Shown here one piece after another: positions 30,738 through 40,114 of a DNA stretch of 64,000 bases (positions are counted from its first letter, which is position 1; every line of letters starts with the position of its first letter). Origin of the DNA: Nocardiopsis sp. CC223A. GTDB lineage: Bacteria > Actinomycetota > Actinomycetes > Streptosporangiales > Streptosporangiaceae. The notes under the pieces are model-generated. The model did not search any database. It saw nothing but the letters and a program-made list of their open reading frames with translations, and was not told the DNA's origin. A program made the translations under genes and the position numbers. Location: the NCBI RefSeq assembly GCF_030766825.1, contig NZ_JASFDV010000002.1, positions 110,745 to 174,744 on the forward strand, read 5' to 3'.

Positions 30738-31682
30738 ATGGACACCCCCCGACTGGTCGAGAAGCTGCTGCGGGGCGACCGCCGGGCCCTGGCCCGCGCG
30801 ATCACCCTGGTGGAGAACGGCTCCCCGGAACTGCGCGAGATCATGGCGGGGCTGGCCCCGCACACCGGCCGCGCCCGGATCATCGGCTTCACCGGGTCGC
30901 CCGGCGTGGGCAAGTCCACGACCACCAACGCGGTGGTGCGCGCCGCCCGGGCCCGCGGCCTGAGCGTGGCCGTGCTGGCGGTGGACCCCTCGTCCCCGTT
31001 CACCGGCGGGGCGCTGCTGGGCGACCGGGTCCGCATGCAGGAGCACGCCACCGACCCGGGCGTGTACATCAGGTCCATGGCCAACCGGGGCCACCTGGGC
31101 GGGCTGTCCTGGGCGGCCCCGCACGCCCTGCGGGTGCTGGACGCCGCCGGGTTCGACGTGGTGCTGGTGGAGACCGTCGGCGTCGGCCAGGCCGAGGTGG
31201 AGATCGCCGGGCAGGCCGACACCACCGTGGTGCTGTGCGCCCCGGGCATGGGCGACTCCGTGCAGGCCGCCAAGGCGGGCGTGCTGGAGGTCGCCGACGT
31301 GTTCGCGGTCAACAAGGCCGACCGGGAGGGGGCCAAGTCCACCCTGCGCGAGCTGCGCCAGATGGTCGCGATGAAGGACCGCGCCGACGACGAGTGGAAG
31401 CCGCCGATCGTCATGATGGTCGCCGTCCGCGACGAGGGCGTGGACGAGCTGTGGGAGCGCCTGGACGCGCACTTCGCGCACCTGGGGTCCGCTGGCGGGC
31501 TCGCCGAGCGGCGCCGCCGCCGCGCCCGGGAGGAGGTGCAGGCCATCGTGCTGGACCTGCTGCGCTCCCGGATCGGGGTGGGCGACGACGGCGTCCTGGA
31601 GTCCGCGGCCCGCGACGTCGCCGAGGGCCGCCGCGACCCCTACGCCGCCGCCGACCTGGTCATCAAGGAGCTGGGCGCCTAA
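30738..31682 (+). CDS. meaB: MeaB/ArgK-type G3E GTPase, acyl-CoA mutase chaperone
   Basis: The G3E-family GTPase loads and protects adenosylcobalamin in methylmalonyl- or isobutyryl-CoA mutase. In 314 residues it has Walker A GSPGVGKST (53-61), the Mg site SSPFTGGALLGDR, Walker B VETVGVGQ and the base-specificity NKAD. The ATG has AAGGAG upstream. It ends by overlapping the convergent hydrolase stop by two bases. The cobalamin adenosyltransferase and mutase genes in this window would be its partners. Confidence 0.95.
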   Translation: MDTPRLVEKLLRGDRRALARAITLVENGSPELREIMAGLAPHTGRARIIGFTGSPGVGKSTTTNAVVRAARARGLSVAVLAVDPSSPFTGGALLGDRVRMQEHATDPGVYIRSMANRGHLGGLSWAAPHALRVLDAAGFDVVLVETVGVGQAEVEIAGQADTTVVLCAPGMGDSVQAAKAGVLEVADVFAVNKADREGAKSTLRELRQMVAMKDRADDEWKPPIVMMVAVRDEGVDELWERLDAHFAHLGSAGGLAERRRRRAREEVQAIVLDLLRSRIGVGDDGVLESAARDVAEGRRDPYAAADLVIKELGA

Positions 31683-32491
31683 CCGAGCGTGCGCAGCAGC
31701 ACCTCGGCGAAGCCGGCGGGGTCGTCGGCGAACCCGCCGTGTCCGCCGGGGAACGTCACCGGGTCCGTTCCCAGGCGCTTGGCCAGCTCCCGGGAGGTGC
31801 GGTCGGTGAGCAGGGGGCCGGACTCGGCGCCGAGTCCGACGACGACCCGCACCGGGCCTGCGCGCAGCGCGTCGGTGTCGGGCACGTACCGGGTGGTGCC
31901 CCGCAGTTCGTGGACGAAGAAGCGGCGGGCGTCCGCGAGGTCCTGCTCGCCGGGCTCCTGCTCCGGGCCGCCCGGCCCCTCCCCGCCCTCCTCGGGCATC
32001 GGGAACCCGGCGTTGGCCATGAACGCCCCGAACGCGGCCCCCACCCCGTCCCGGTGGTAGGTCCCGATGATCGCCTCGGTGGCCGCGCGCTGCTCGGCGG
32101 CGTCGGGCAGCAGCTCCAGCACCGGCGGCTCGTGCGCGACGACGGTGCCGAACCGGCCCGGGTGGAGCGCGGCCGCGGCCAGCGTGGTGACCGCCCCGCC
32201 GCTGGAGCCCAGGACGTCGGCCCGCTCCGCACCGAGCGCGTCCAACAGGGCGACCAGGTCGTCGGCGCGCAGCTCCGGGGTGGAGTCCTGCTCGGGGTCG
32301 TCCAAGGGGCTGCGGCCGATGCCGCGCGGGTCGTGGGTGACCACGGTCCGGTCGGCGGCCAGCACGTCGGCGACCGGGGCGAACTCGTGGGCGGCCATCG
32401 GCGCCCCGCTCAGGACGAGCACCGGGCCGTTGCCGCGGATCTCGTAGTACAGCGTGCCGTCGGGGGTCTTCACGGTGTGCGACTCGGGCAT
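31679..32491 (-). CDS. Alpha/beta hydrolase
   Basis: A 270-residue hydrolase with the nucleophile elbow GSSGG (S97), an acidic residue in the C-terminal half and the base His in FPGGHGGFADDP. The HDPRGIGRS segment is the usual strand-4 loop. An acidic Gly/Glu/Pro insertion lies in the cap (about residues 165-185). Similar to peroxidase/esterase-like hydrolases; the substrate is unknown. Convergent with meaB with overlapping stops. Confidence 0.87.
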   Translation of the reverse strand: MPESHTVKTPDGTLYYEIRGNGPVLVLSGAPMAAHEFAPVADVLAADRTVVTHDPRGIGRSPLDDPEQDSTPELRADDLVALLDALGAERADVLGSSGGAVTTLAAAALHPGRFGTVVAHEPPVLELLPDAAEQRAATEAIIGTYHRDGVGAAFGAFMANAGFPMPEEGGEGPGGPEQEPGEQDLADARRFFVHELRGTTRYVPDTDALRAGPVRVVVGLGAESGPLLTDRTSRELAKRLGTDPVTFPGGHGGFADDPAGFAEVLLRTLG

Positions 32492-32584
32492 GGGAAGTCC
32501 TCTCGTTCGGGTCTCACCGGTACGGACCCGGCGGCCCCGTGGAAATCATCGCCCGGCCGGAACATTTCTCCGGGACGCACGGGA

Positions 32585-32615
32585 ACGGCGGCGCCCCGGC
32601 ACGGGGCGCCGCCGT
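32585..32615 (-). terminator. Hairpin terminator after the chitinase gene
   Basis: A perfect 14-bp stem (ACGGCGGCGCCCCG and complement) with a GCA loop, 24 nt past the minus-strand chitinase stop. Confidence 0.8.
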
Positions 32616-32639
32616 CGGAGGCGGCCGGAGGCCGGCGGA

Positions 32640-34580
32640 TCAGCCCAGCGTCGTGTGGATCGCGTTCATGAGCGAGGCGTTCGCGTCATCGCCGTCGATG
32701 GACCAGATCATCACGCCGCCCAGACCGCGGTCCACCGCCCACTGCGTCTTCTGGGCGATGGCGATCTCGTCGTCGTAGGTCCAGAACGTGCTGCCGTTGT
32801 ACAGCCACGCGGTTCCGGAGGCGTCGTCGCGGTACAGGTCGTACCCGGTCAGGTTCTTGATGACCTTCCAGTCGTCGATCCCCTGCTCGTAGGTGCCGGG
32901 CGCGGGGCCGGTGGCCGTCTGGAACAGGCCGTCGCCGTTCGGTCCCGGGTCGACGCCGGTCCAGCCGCGGCTGTAGAAGGGCACGCCCAGGACCATGTCG
33001 GCCGGGTCCACACCCAGTTCCAGGTAGCGGTCGACGGCCACCTCGCCCGCGAAGATCCGCGGGCCGGGGTCGCCGGGGGTGACCAGCAGGTTGGACTGGT
33101 GGTTGGTGTTGTCCTCCCAGGCGCCGTGGTAGTCGTAGCCCTGCACCGTGATGAAGTCGAAGTTCGGCATGAGGGCGTCCATCTCGAAGCCCAGGTCGAT
33201 CTTGTCCGGGTCGGCGGGCAGGAACGCGGTCAGCTCGAACTCGCGGTCGGTCTCGGCCTCCAGGGCGTCGAGCTGGTCGCGGAACTCCTGGACCAGGGCG
33301 GTGAAGTTCTCCCGGTCCTCGGGGCGGACCGTGTTGTGCTCGTGGCCCTCGGAGGCGGGCCACTCCCAGTCGAGGTCGATGCCGTCGAACACGCCGTAGG
33401 CGGAGCCGACGCCGCCCGCGCCGTCGAAGACCGGCAGGTTGCCCCGCAGGTACTGGTCGATGCAGGACGACACCATGCGCTCACGCGACTCGGGGGTCAG
33501 GGCCGCGTCGGAGAAGTGCTCCGACCAGGTCCAGCCGCCGAGGGAGATGTTGACCTTCAGGTGCGGGTGCTTCTCCTTGAGTTCGAGCAGCTGGTTGAAG
33601 TTGCCGCGCAGGTCCTGGCTCCACACGTCGCCGACGCCGTCGACGCTCTGGTCGGCGGTGAAGGAGCGGCCGTAGTCGGCCCAGGCGTCGCCCTGGCCGA
33701 GCTGGTTGGCCATGAAGCACTCGCCGTTGGCGTTGATGTTGCCGAACGAGTAGTTGATGTGCGTCAGCTTCTCGGCGGTGCCCGAGGTGTCCAGGTTCCG
33801 CACCAGGTAGCCGCGGTCGTAGATGCCCCACTGGGTGAAGTAGGCGACCCGGCGGTCCTGCGGGGTCGGGACGGTGACCTCGTCGTCGGTGGTGGCCGTC
33901 ACCGCGTTGCTCTCCGGACCGCGGTTGTTGGAGGTGTCGTAGGCCCGCACGGTGAAGCCGTACTCGGTCTGCGGGGTCAGCCCGGTCACGGTGGCGCTGG
34001 TCCCGGTGACGGCGCGGACGACCTCGCCGCCGGAGACCACCTCGTAGCCGGCGACCTCCACGTTGTCGGTGGCGGCGGTCCAGCTCAGGTCCACCGTGTT
34101 GGGGCCGGTCCCGGTGACGGTGAGCCCGGTGGGGGCCGTGGGGGCCTCGGTGTCGGGCTCGCCCGGCTCACCGGAGCAGGGGGCGCCGTTGACGGTGCAG
34201 TTCAGCGGTGTGGTGTCGGCCCCGGCGGTGCTGGTGCCGTTGAACCCGATCGAGTAGGCGCCGCCCGCGGGGACGGGACCGCCCCACGAGGGCGGGGTCA
34301 GGGTGTAGGAGTCCCCGGACCGGTTCATCGTGGCGTTCCACAGGCTGGTGACGGCGGTGCCCGAGGGCAGGTCGAACTCGATCGTCCAGTCGTCCAGCGC
34401 CGTGGTCCCGGCGTTGTCGATGGTGATCTGGCCGCCGTAGCCGGTGCCCCAGTTGCCGGTCTCGACGTAGGTGACGGTGACGTCGGAGGCCGCTGCCGCG
34501 GCCGCGGTGGGGGAGAGGGACAGGGGGATGAGCAGTACGGCTGCGACCAGTGCCGCGAGCCGGGATCGTCGTGCTCTCAC
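32640..34580 (-). CDS. Secreted family 18 chitinase with CBM2 and fibronectin III domains
   Basis: A 646-residue exported glycosidase. The signal peptide (RARRSRLAALVAAVLL) ends near residue 31. A CBM2-type carbohydrate-binding domain follows (about 33-125), then a FnIII linker domain (about 145-235), then the GH18 catalytic barrel. The DGIDLDWE motif is at 399-406, with E406 as the catalytic acid. SLGGW and the MIWSIDGDD strand are also intact. It should cleave chitin to chitooligosaccharides by substrate-assisted catalysis. The ORF begins at the first ATG of the frame; the long upstream region holds a candidate operator. Confidence 0.95.
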   Translation of the reverse strand: MRARRSRLAALVAAVLLIPLSLSPTAAAAAASDVTVTYVETGNWGTGYGGQITIDNAGTTALDDWTIEFDLPSGTAVTSLWNATMNRSGDSYTLTPPSWGGPVPAGGAYSIGFNGTSTAGADTTPLNCTVNGAPCSGEPGEPDTEAPTAPTGLTVTGTGPNTVDLSWTAATDNVEVAGYEVVSGGEVVRAVTGTSATVTGLTPQTEYGFTVRAYDTSNNRGPESNAVTATTDDEVTVPTPQDRRVAYFTQWGIYDRGYLVRNLDTSGTAEKLTHINYSFGNINANGECFMANQLGQGDAWADYGRSFTADQSVDGVGDVWSQDLRGNFNQLLELKEKHPHLKVNISLGGWTWSEHFSDAALTPESRERMVSSCIDQYLRGNLPVFDGAGGVGSAYGVFDGIDLDWEWPASEGHEHNTVRPEDRENFTALVQEFRDQLDALEAETDREFELTAFLPADPDKIDLGFEMDALMPNFDFITVQGYDYHGAWEDNTNHQSNLLVTPGDPGPRIFAGEVAVDRYLELGVDPADMVLGVPFYSRGWTGVDPGPNGDGLFQTATGPAPGTYEQGIDDWKVIKNLTGYDLYRDDASGTAWLYNGSTFWTYDDEIAIAQKTQWAVDRGLGGVMIWSIDGDDANASLMNAIHTTLG

Positions 34581-35034
34581 TTCGGTGCTCCTGAGTGCGT
34601 GAGCGGGAGGTGGGGGAGTCGCCGTCCGGTGGCCCCGTCGGGGCGGACCGGTGGACGACGGCGGGTGTGCGCCCGAGGAGTCGCGTGTCGTGGAGTCGGG
34701 GAGGGGGCGGGGGAGCGCGGGACATGGCGGGCCTCCGGTGGAGGGGCGGGGTGTGCGAGAAGGAAGGAGGCCGGTGCGAACCGTCGCACATCGGTCCGCA
34801 CCGGCCGTGGCGGCGGTGCTCCCCGGATCAGAGCACCGACGCCGTCCGGTTCCCGGTCGGCGGGGGAGGGGCCGAGGGCTCCGCCGACCGGGAGGTTCTA
34901 GGGGTGGTCCGCCCGCGGGGCCGCGGCGCGGATCGCCGCGATCCGGTTCCTGAAGGGTCGTGTTCTCACGTCGTGGATCTCCTGCTATCGGGGGGTTGCA
35001 GGGCCCGGGGGCCTGACCAGGGAAGATAAATTTT

Positions 35035-35051
35035 TAGGAAACTTAACTAAT
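35035..35051. promoter_or_regulatory. AT-rich 17-bp imperfect palindrome, candidate operator
   Basis: TTAGGAAACTTAACTAA fits the symmetric pattern TTAGnnAAnTTnnCTAA. It sits in a strikingly AT-rich patch (about 35026-35057) of an otherwise GC-rich window, some 455 nt upstream of the chitinase ATG. Similar AT-rich palindromes are operators for sugar-polymer utilisation genes in actinobacteria; I cannot name the regulator. Confidence 0.5.
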
Positions 35052-35195
35052 AATTACGGGGGGCGTCAACGGTCCGCGTCGAAGTTTTCGGCGGCCGGTG
35101 ACTCTCCGATGCCGGTCCGATGCGGATCTTTCGAGATGACCGGCCGTACCAGTGGCCCCCGAGATCGGTTGTCCCCTTGTGGCCACGCCAAAGCA

Positions 35196-35228
35196 TTGAC
35201 CTGTGCGCAATGTGATGCTAAGCGCACA
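35196..35228 (+). promoter_or_regulatory. Promoter with overlapping inverted repeat upstream of marR
   Basis: TTGACC (35196-35201) and TAAGCG (35219-35224) are spaced by 17 bases. A perfect inverted repeat TGTGCGC...GCGCACA (35202-35208 and 35222-35228) straddles the spacer and -10 element. This is the arrangement expected for autorepression by the MarR protein. Confidence 0.55.
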
Positions 35229-35272
35229 AACCGTAGGGCGCGGGGCTCCGGTCGGACCCATAGAGTGGCGGC

Positions 35273-35806
35273 GTGGGAAACCCTTTGAACCTTCCGTTCG
35301 ACCCGATCGAACGCGCGCACGACAACTGGACGCGGAGATGGGGCCCCTCGCCCGCGATGGCCGCCGTCACCTCGGTCATGCGGGCGCAGCAGATCCTCAT
35401 CGGTGAGCTGGACGGCGCCCTCAAGCCGTTCGGCCTCACCTTCGCCCGCTACGAGGCGCTGGTCCTGCTCACCTTCAGCACCTCCGGGTCGCTGCCGCTG
35501 GGCAAGATCGGCGAGCGCCTCATGGTCCACCCGACCAGCGTCACCAACACCATCGACCGGCTGGAGGGGCAGGGCTTCGTGCTCCGCCGCCCCAACCCCA
35601 GCGACGGCCGCGGCGTGCTGGCGGAGATCACCGACGCCGGCCGCGAGGTCACCGAGCGGGCCACCCGGGTCCTGCTCGACCTGGACTTTGGCCTGGGCTG
35701 CTACTCCGACGAGGAGCTGTGGGACATGCACCGCATGTTCACCCGGCTGCGCGTCGACTTCGGGGACTTCCCCGAGCCGGTGGCCGGGGCCGCCGAGGGG
35801 CGCTGA
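35273..35806 (+). CDS. MarR-family transcriptional regulator
   Basis: A 177-residue winged-helix regulator. The DNA-binding core lies about residues 65-135: GKIGERLMVHPTSVTNTIDRLEGQGFVLRRPNPSDGRG carries the recognition helix and the wing with its basic DGRG. Flanking helices form the dimer interface. The start is GTG 35273. It lies 76 nt upstream of the acyl-CoA mutase gene, as in Streptomyces, and both promoter regions hold palindromes it could bind; a CoA-thioester or phenolic ligand is possible but not shown. Confidence 0.9.
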   Translation: MGNPLNLPFDPIERAHDNWTRRWGPSPAMAAVTSVMRAQQILIGELDGALKPFGLTFARYEALVLLTFSTSGSLPLGKIGERLMVHPTSVTNTIDRLEGQGFVLRRPNPSDGRGVLAEITDAGREVTERATRVLLDLDFGLGCYSDEELWDMHRMFTRLRVDFGDFPEPVAGAAEGR

Positions 35807-35847
35807 ACCCGGTCCGTGGATCCGCGCGGTGCCGTGGGTCCCCCTCC

Positions 35848-35876
35848 TGTACATATTTAGTTGGACGTCCTACTAT
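35848..35876 (+). promoter_or_regulatory. Promoter and overlapping operator of the mutase gene
   Basis: TACTAT at 35871-35876 makes a good -10 element; TGTACA at 35848-35853, 17 bases upstream, is a fair -35. The 18-bp near-perfect palindrome TAGTTGGACGTCCTACTA (35858-35875) overlaps it. The ATG at 35883 begins seven bases after the -10 box, so the transcript would be leaderless. Confidence 0.6.
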
Positions 35877-35882
35877 CCAGGT

Positions 35883-37610
<1,728 letters not shown>

Positions 37611-37680
37611 GATCGGACCGGACGGGGCGCGGACCGGTTCTCGGTCCGCGTCCTTTCCGCGCATACGGCAGGATGGACAC

Positions 37681-38631
37681 ATGCAGCCTTCGGACTTTTC
37701 CCCGAACAGTGCCGTCGACCTCGGTGCGCGCAAGGCGGCCATGGAACGCGAGGCCAAGCAGCGCGCCGCGGAGTCGGCGGGTCGATCCAACCCCTATGCC
37801 GTGAACGTCGACGAGGCCAACTTCCAGGCACAGGTCCTGGAGCGGTCCATGACCGCCCCGGTGGTCCTGGCCGTCCTCGCCGGCTGGTCCGAGCAGTCCA
37901 AGCAGGTCGAGGACGCCCTGGACAAGCTCTCCGCGGCCTCCGGCGGCAACTGGTTCCTCGCCAAGGTCGACGGCGAGGCCAGCCCCCAGCTCGTGCAGGC
38001 GCTGCGGGTGCCGACCGCCCCGATGATCATCGTCGTCGTGCAGGGCCAGCTCCTGCCCGGCCCGGCGGGCCCGGTCCCCGAGGACCAGCTCACCGCCTGG
38101 CTGACCGAGGCCTTCGCCGCGCTCAAGGAGCAGGGCGCCCTGCCGCCCGGCCACCCCGGCACCCTGTTCGGCGAGGGCGGCCCGGAGCAGGCCGAGACCG
38201 CCGTCCCGGAGACGGACCTGCGCCCCATCGACGCCGAGGCGCAGCAGGCCCTGGACCGGGAGGACTTCGAGGCAGCCGAGGCGGTCTACGCCAAGGCGGT
38301 CGAGGCCGACCCCAAGGACACCGAGTCCAAGAGCAAGCTCGCCCAGGTCCGGCTGGTCCGGCGGCTGCGCGCGGTGGACATGAACGCCGTGCGCAAGGCC
38401 GCCGCCGACGACCCGCAGGACGTGGCGGCCCAGCTGGCCGTCGCGGACCTGGACATGTACGGCGGCAAGTTCGAGGACGCCTTCGACCGGCTCATCGCGG
38501 TGGTCAAGCGGACCTCGGACGAGGACCGCGAGGCCGTCCGCGCCCGTCTGCTGGAGCTGTTCGACCTGCTGCCCCCGGGCGACAAGGCGGTGGCCTCCGC
38601 TCGGCGGCGGCTCACCTCCGCCCTGTTCTAG
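37681..38631 (+). CDS. Thioredoxin-fold plus TPR protein (YbbN/CnoX-like), no CXXC
   Basis: A 316-residue cytoplasmic protein. A thioredoxin-like domain (about 45-150) lacks the redox cysteines: where thioredoxin has WCGPCK it reads GWSEQSKQ. From about residue 180 there are TPR-like helices (ALDREDFEAAEAVYAKAVEADP). This is the actinobacterial counterpart of YbbN/CnoX, a holdase that hands substrates to chaperones. The absent cysteines mean no oxidoreductase activity. Its TAG stop coincides with the first bases of a MITE-like element. Confidence 0.88.
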   Translation: MQPSDFSPNSAVDLGARKAAMEREAKQRAAESAGRSNPYAVNVDEANFQAQVLERSMTAPVVLAVLAGWSEQSKQVEDALDKLSAASGGNWFLAKVDGEASPQLVQALRVPTAPMIIVVVQGQLLPGPAGPVPEDQLTAWLTEAFAALKEQGALPPGHPGTLFGEGGPEQAETAVPETDLRPIDAEAQQALDREDFEAAEAVYAKAVEADPKDTESKSKLAQVRLVRRLRAVDMNAVRKAAADDPQDVAAQLAVADLDMYGGKFEDAFDRLIAVVKRTSDEDREAVRARLLELFDLLPPGDKAVASARRRLTSALF

Positions 38632-38915
38632 GGCGTGTCCGGCGGATGCCTTCGTGCGGATCGGCGCTCGTGCCGAAGGACACGGGCGGCCGCCGGGCGA
38701 TCTCTCGCAGGACGACCGGCGAGGTGCCCCTACTGTGCCCTGCTGCGCAGGCTCCGCGGTGTCGCACAGCGGGGGCCCGCCCGGGTTCGGCCGGCCGAAC
38801 CCGGGCGGCGCGGCGAGAGGCGGCCCGGCGGCTCCGCGGAGACACCGCGCCGAAGGCGTCCGCTGAGGGTGGCGGTGGGTGACGGGCGGGCGGAGTGATC
38901 CGTCGAACACGCCCT
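38630..38915. mobile_element. 286-bp MITE-like element C
   Basis: Terminal inverted repeats AGGGCGTGTCCGGCGGAT (38630-38647) and, reverse complemented, AGGGCGTGTTCGACGGAT (38898-38915) match at 16 of 18 bases. The ends resemble those of IS5-type elements of actinobacteria. The interior is non-coding and contains a perfect 32-bp palindrome at 38777-38808. The left end begins in the stop codon of the preceding gene. No clear target duplication is visible. Confidence 0.65.
38777..38808. repeat. Perfect 32-bp palindrome inside element C
   Basis: The arms are CCGCCCGGGTTCGGCC and its exact complement with no loop. It can form a cruciform or a very strong RNA hairpin, and could end transcription of the TPR gene. 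Confidence 0.75.
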
Positions 38916-39118
38916 GGGGGAGGGAGGCGAAATCCGGTCGTCGTGAAGATACCGCTGTGCGGAAATCGGAATTATTACTCACCGGTAGACGGACAAAGCG
39001 GTAAAACCACCCCTTCTTTCCGGGTTTCCGGCCCGGGAGGGTAGGGAGCGGCCGACGGCGGGTACAACCCTGCCACCGCGGGCCTCCCGGCCCGCCCGGT
39101 CCTCCCGGCAGGTGTCCC

Positions 39119-39820
39119 ATGACGAGCAGACCGCCCCGCCCCGTCGTCACGATCTCGGCGACCTACGGCGCGGGCGGCGCCGCCATCGGCCCCGCGGTCG
39201 CCGCCGCCCTCGGCGTGGTCTTCCTGGACCGGGCGGTGCCCGGCGCCGTCGCCGGCCGGATCGGCTGCTCCCTCGACGAGGCCCTGCAACACGACGACCG
39301 CTCGCCCGGCGGGCTGGAACGCCTCCTCGCCGGGGCCGCGCGGTTGCCCACCGTCACCCTGGGCAGCGTCGACACCGCCTTCATCGGCACCGTCAACGAG
39401 GAGGGGCGGCTGCTCTACGACCACGAGTTCGTCGAGCACACCGAGCAGGTGATCGGTGAGGTCGCGCACACCGGCGGGGTCGTCCTGGGCCGGGCCGGGG
39501 CCATCGTCCTGGCCGACCACCCCACCGCCCTGCACGTACGGCTCGACGGCGACCCCGAGGCGCGGCTGCGCCGGGCCCGCGAGCTGTGGGAGTCCGGGGA
39601 CGCCGACGGCCGCGATGCCGCGGGCGGACCGCCCACCGCGCGGGTCCGCGACGACAACGACCGGGCCCGGGCCGCCTACGTCCGCCGCTTCTACCGCGCC
39701 GACGCCGCCTCGCCGCGGCACTACCACATGGTGCTCGACGGCACCGTCCTCTCGCCGCGGGCGTGTGCCGACGTCATCGTCCGGGCGGCCCGCGACCGGA
39801 CCGCCGGGAAGACTCCCTGA
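39119..39820 (+). CDS. Cytidylate-kinase-like family protein
   Basis: A 233-residue P-loop kinase-like protein. The N-terminus VVTISATYGAGGAAIG replaces the strict GSGKS loop, as in the AAK-like/cytidylate-kinase-like 2 family; a lid with two arginines (VRDDNDRARAAY) and an HVRLDGD strand follow. It is not the housekeeping Cmk, which is longer in motif order and sits elsewhere. The substrate is uncertain. A GGCAGGTG signal precedes the ATG. Confidence 0.8.
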   Translation: MTSRPPRPVVTISATYGAGGAAIGPAVAAALGVVFLDRAVPGAVAGRIGCSLDEALQHDDRSPGGLERLLAGAARLPTVTLGSVDTAFIGTVNEEGRLLYDHEFVEHTEQVIGEVAHTGGVVLGRAGAIVLADHPTALHVRLDGDPEARLRRARELWESGDADGRDAAGGPPTARVRDDNDRARAAYVRRFYRADAASPRHYHMVLDGTVLSPRACADVIVRAARDRTAGKTP

Positions 39821-40114
39821 ACCCTCGGCGTTATCGTGATGCCGCCCCGCGGCGCCATCTCGAAGCTCGCGTGAAATTCATTGATTTTTCACGGAAGCGA
39901 TAATTGTCGGCTTGTGCTGACTCCAGTGGCTTGACTCGGGTAGGGTGAGGCGACTCTGTCGCGAAACCCCCGAACGCGAGCCGAGGTCCGCCGCGATGCC
40001 GCCCCAGGGGGGTACCGCACACATCCGATGCCCCGCAGCGCATCAACGCCGCCGCGCCAGGGGACGTCCGCACGTCCGGACACAGAAGCACCGGCACCAC
40101 CCGAGGAGCACTAC
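39821..40114 (+). other. Intergenic region upstream of malic enzyme
   Basis: A small AT-rich inverted repeat CGTGAAA...TTTCACG at 39870-39893 may end the kinase transcript. CTGACT at 39917-39922 and TAGGGT at 39941-39946 are candidate -35 and -10 elements with an 18-base spacer. The malic enzyme leader would be about 165 nt. Confidence 0.4.

Larger units (their letters stand above)
34581..35272. other. Long divergent intergenic region (chitinase / MarR)
   Basis: No gene is supported in these 692 bases. Small ORFs on both strands have no coding composition. From left to right it holds a GC-rich leader of the chitinase gene, an AT-rich palindrome at 35035-35051, and the promoter/operator of the marR gene near 35196-35228. 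Confidence 0.45.

Noticed and set aside
34577..34801. 74-codon minus-strand ORF upstream of the chitinase
   Set aside because: Pro/Arg/His-rich composition and no ribosome-binding site; overlaps the chitinase leader out of frame.
38632..38900. Short ORFs inside element C as transposase remnants
   Set aside because: No DDE or other transposase motif; translations are Arg/Gly/Pro shadows.
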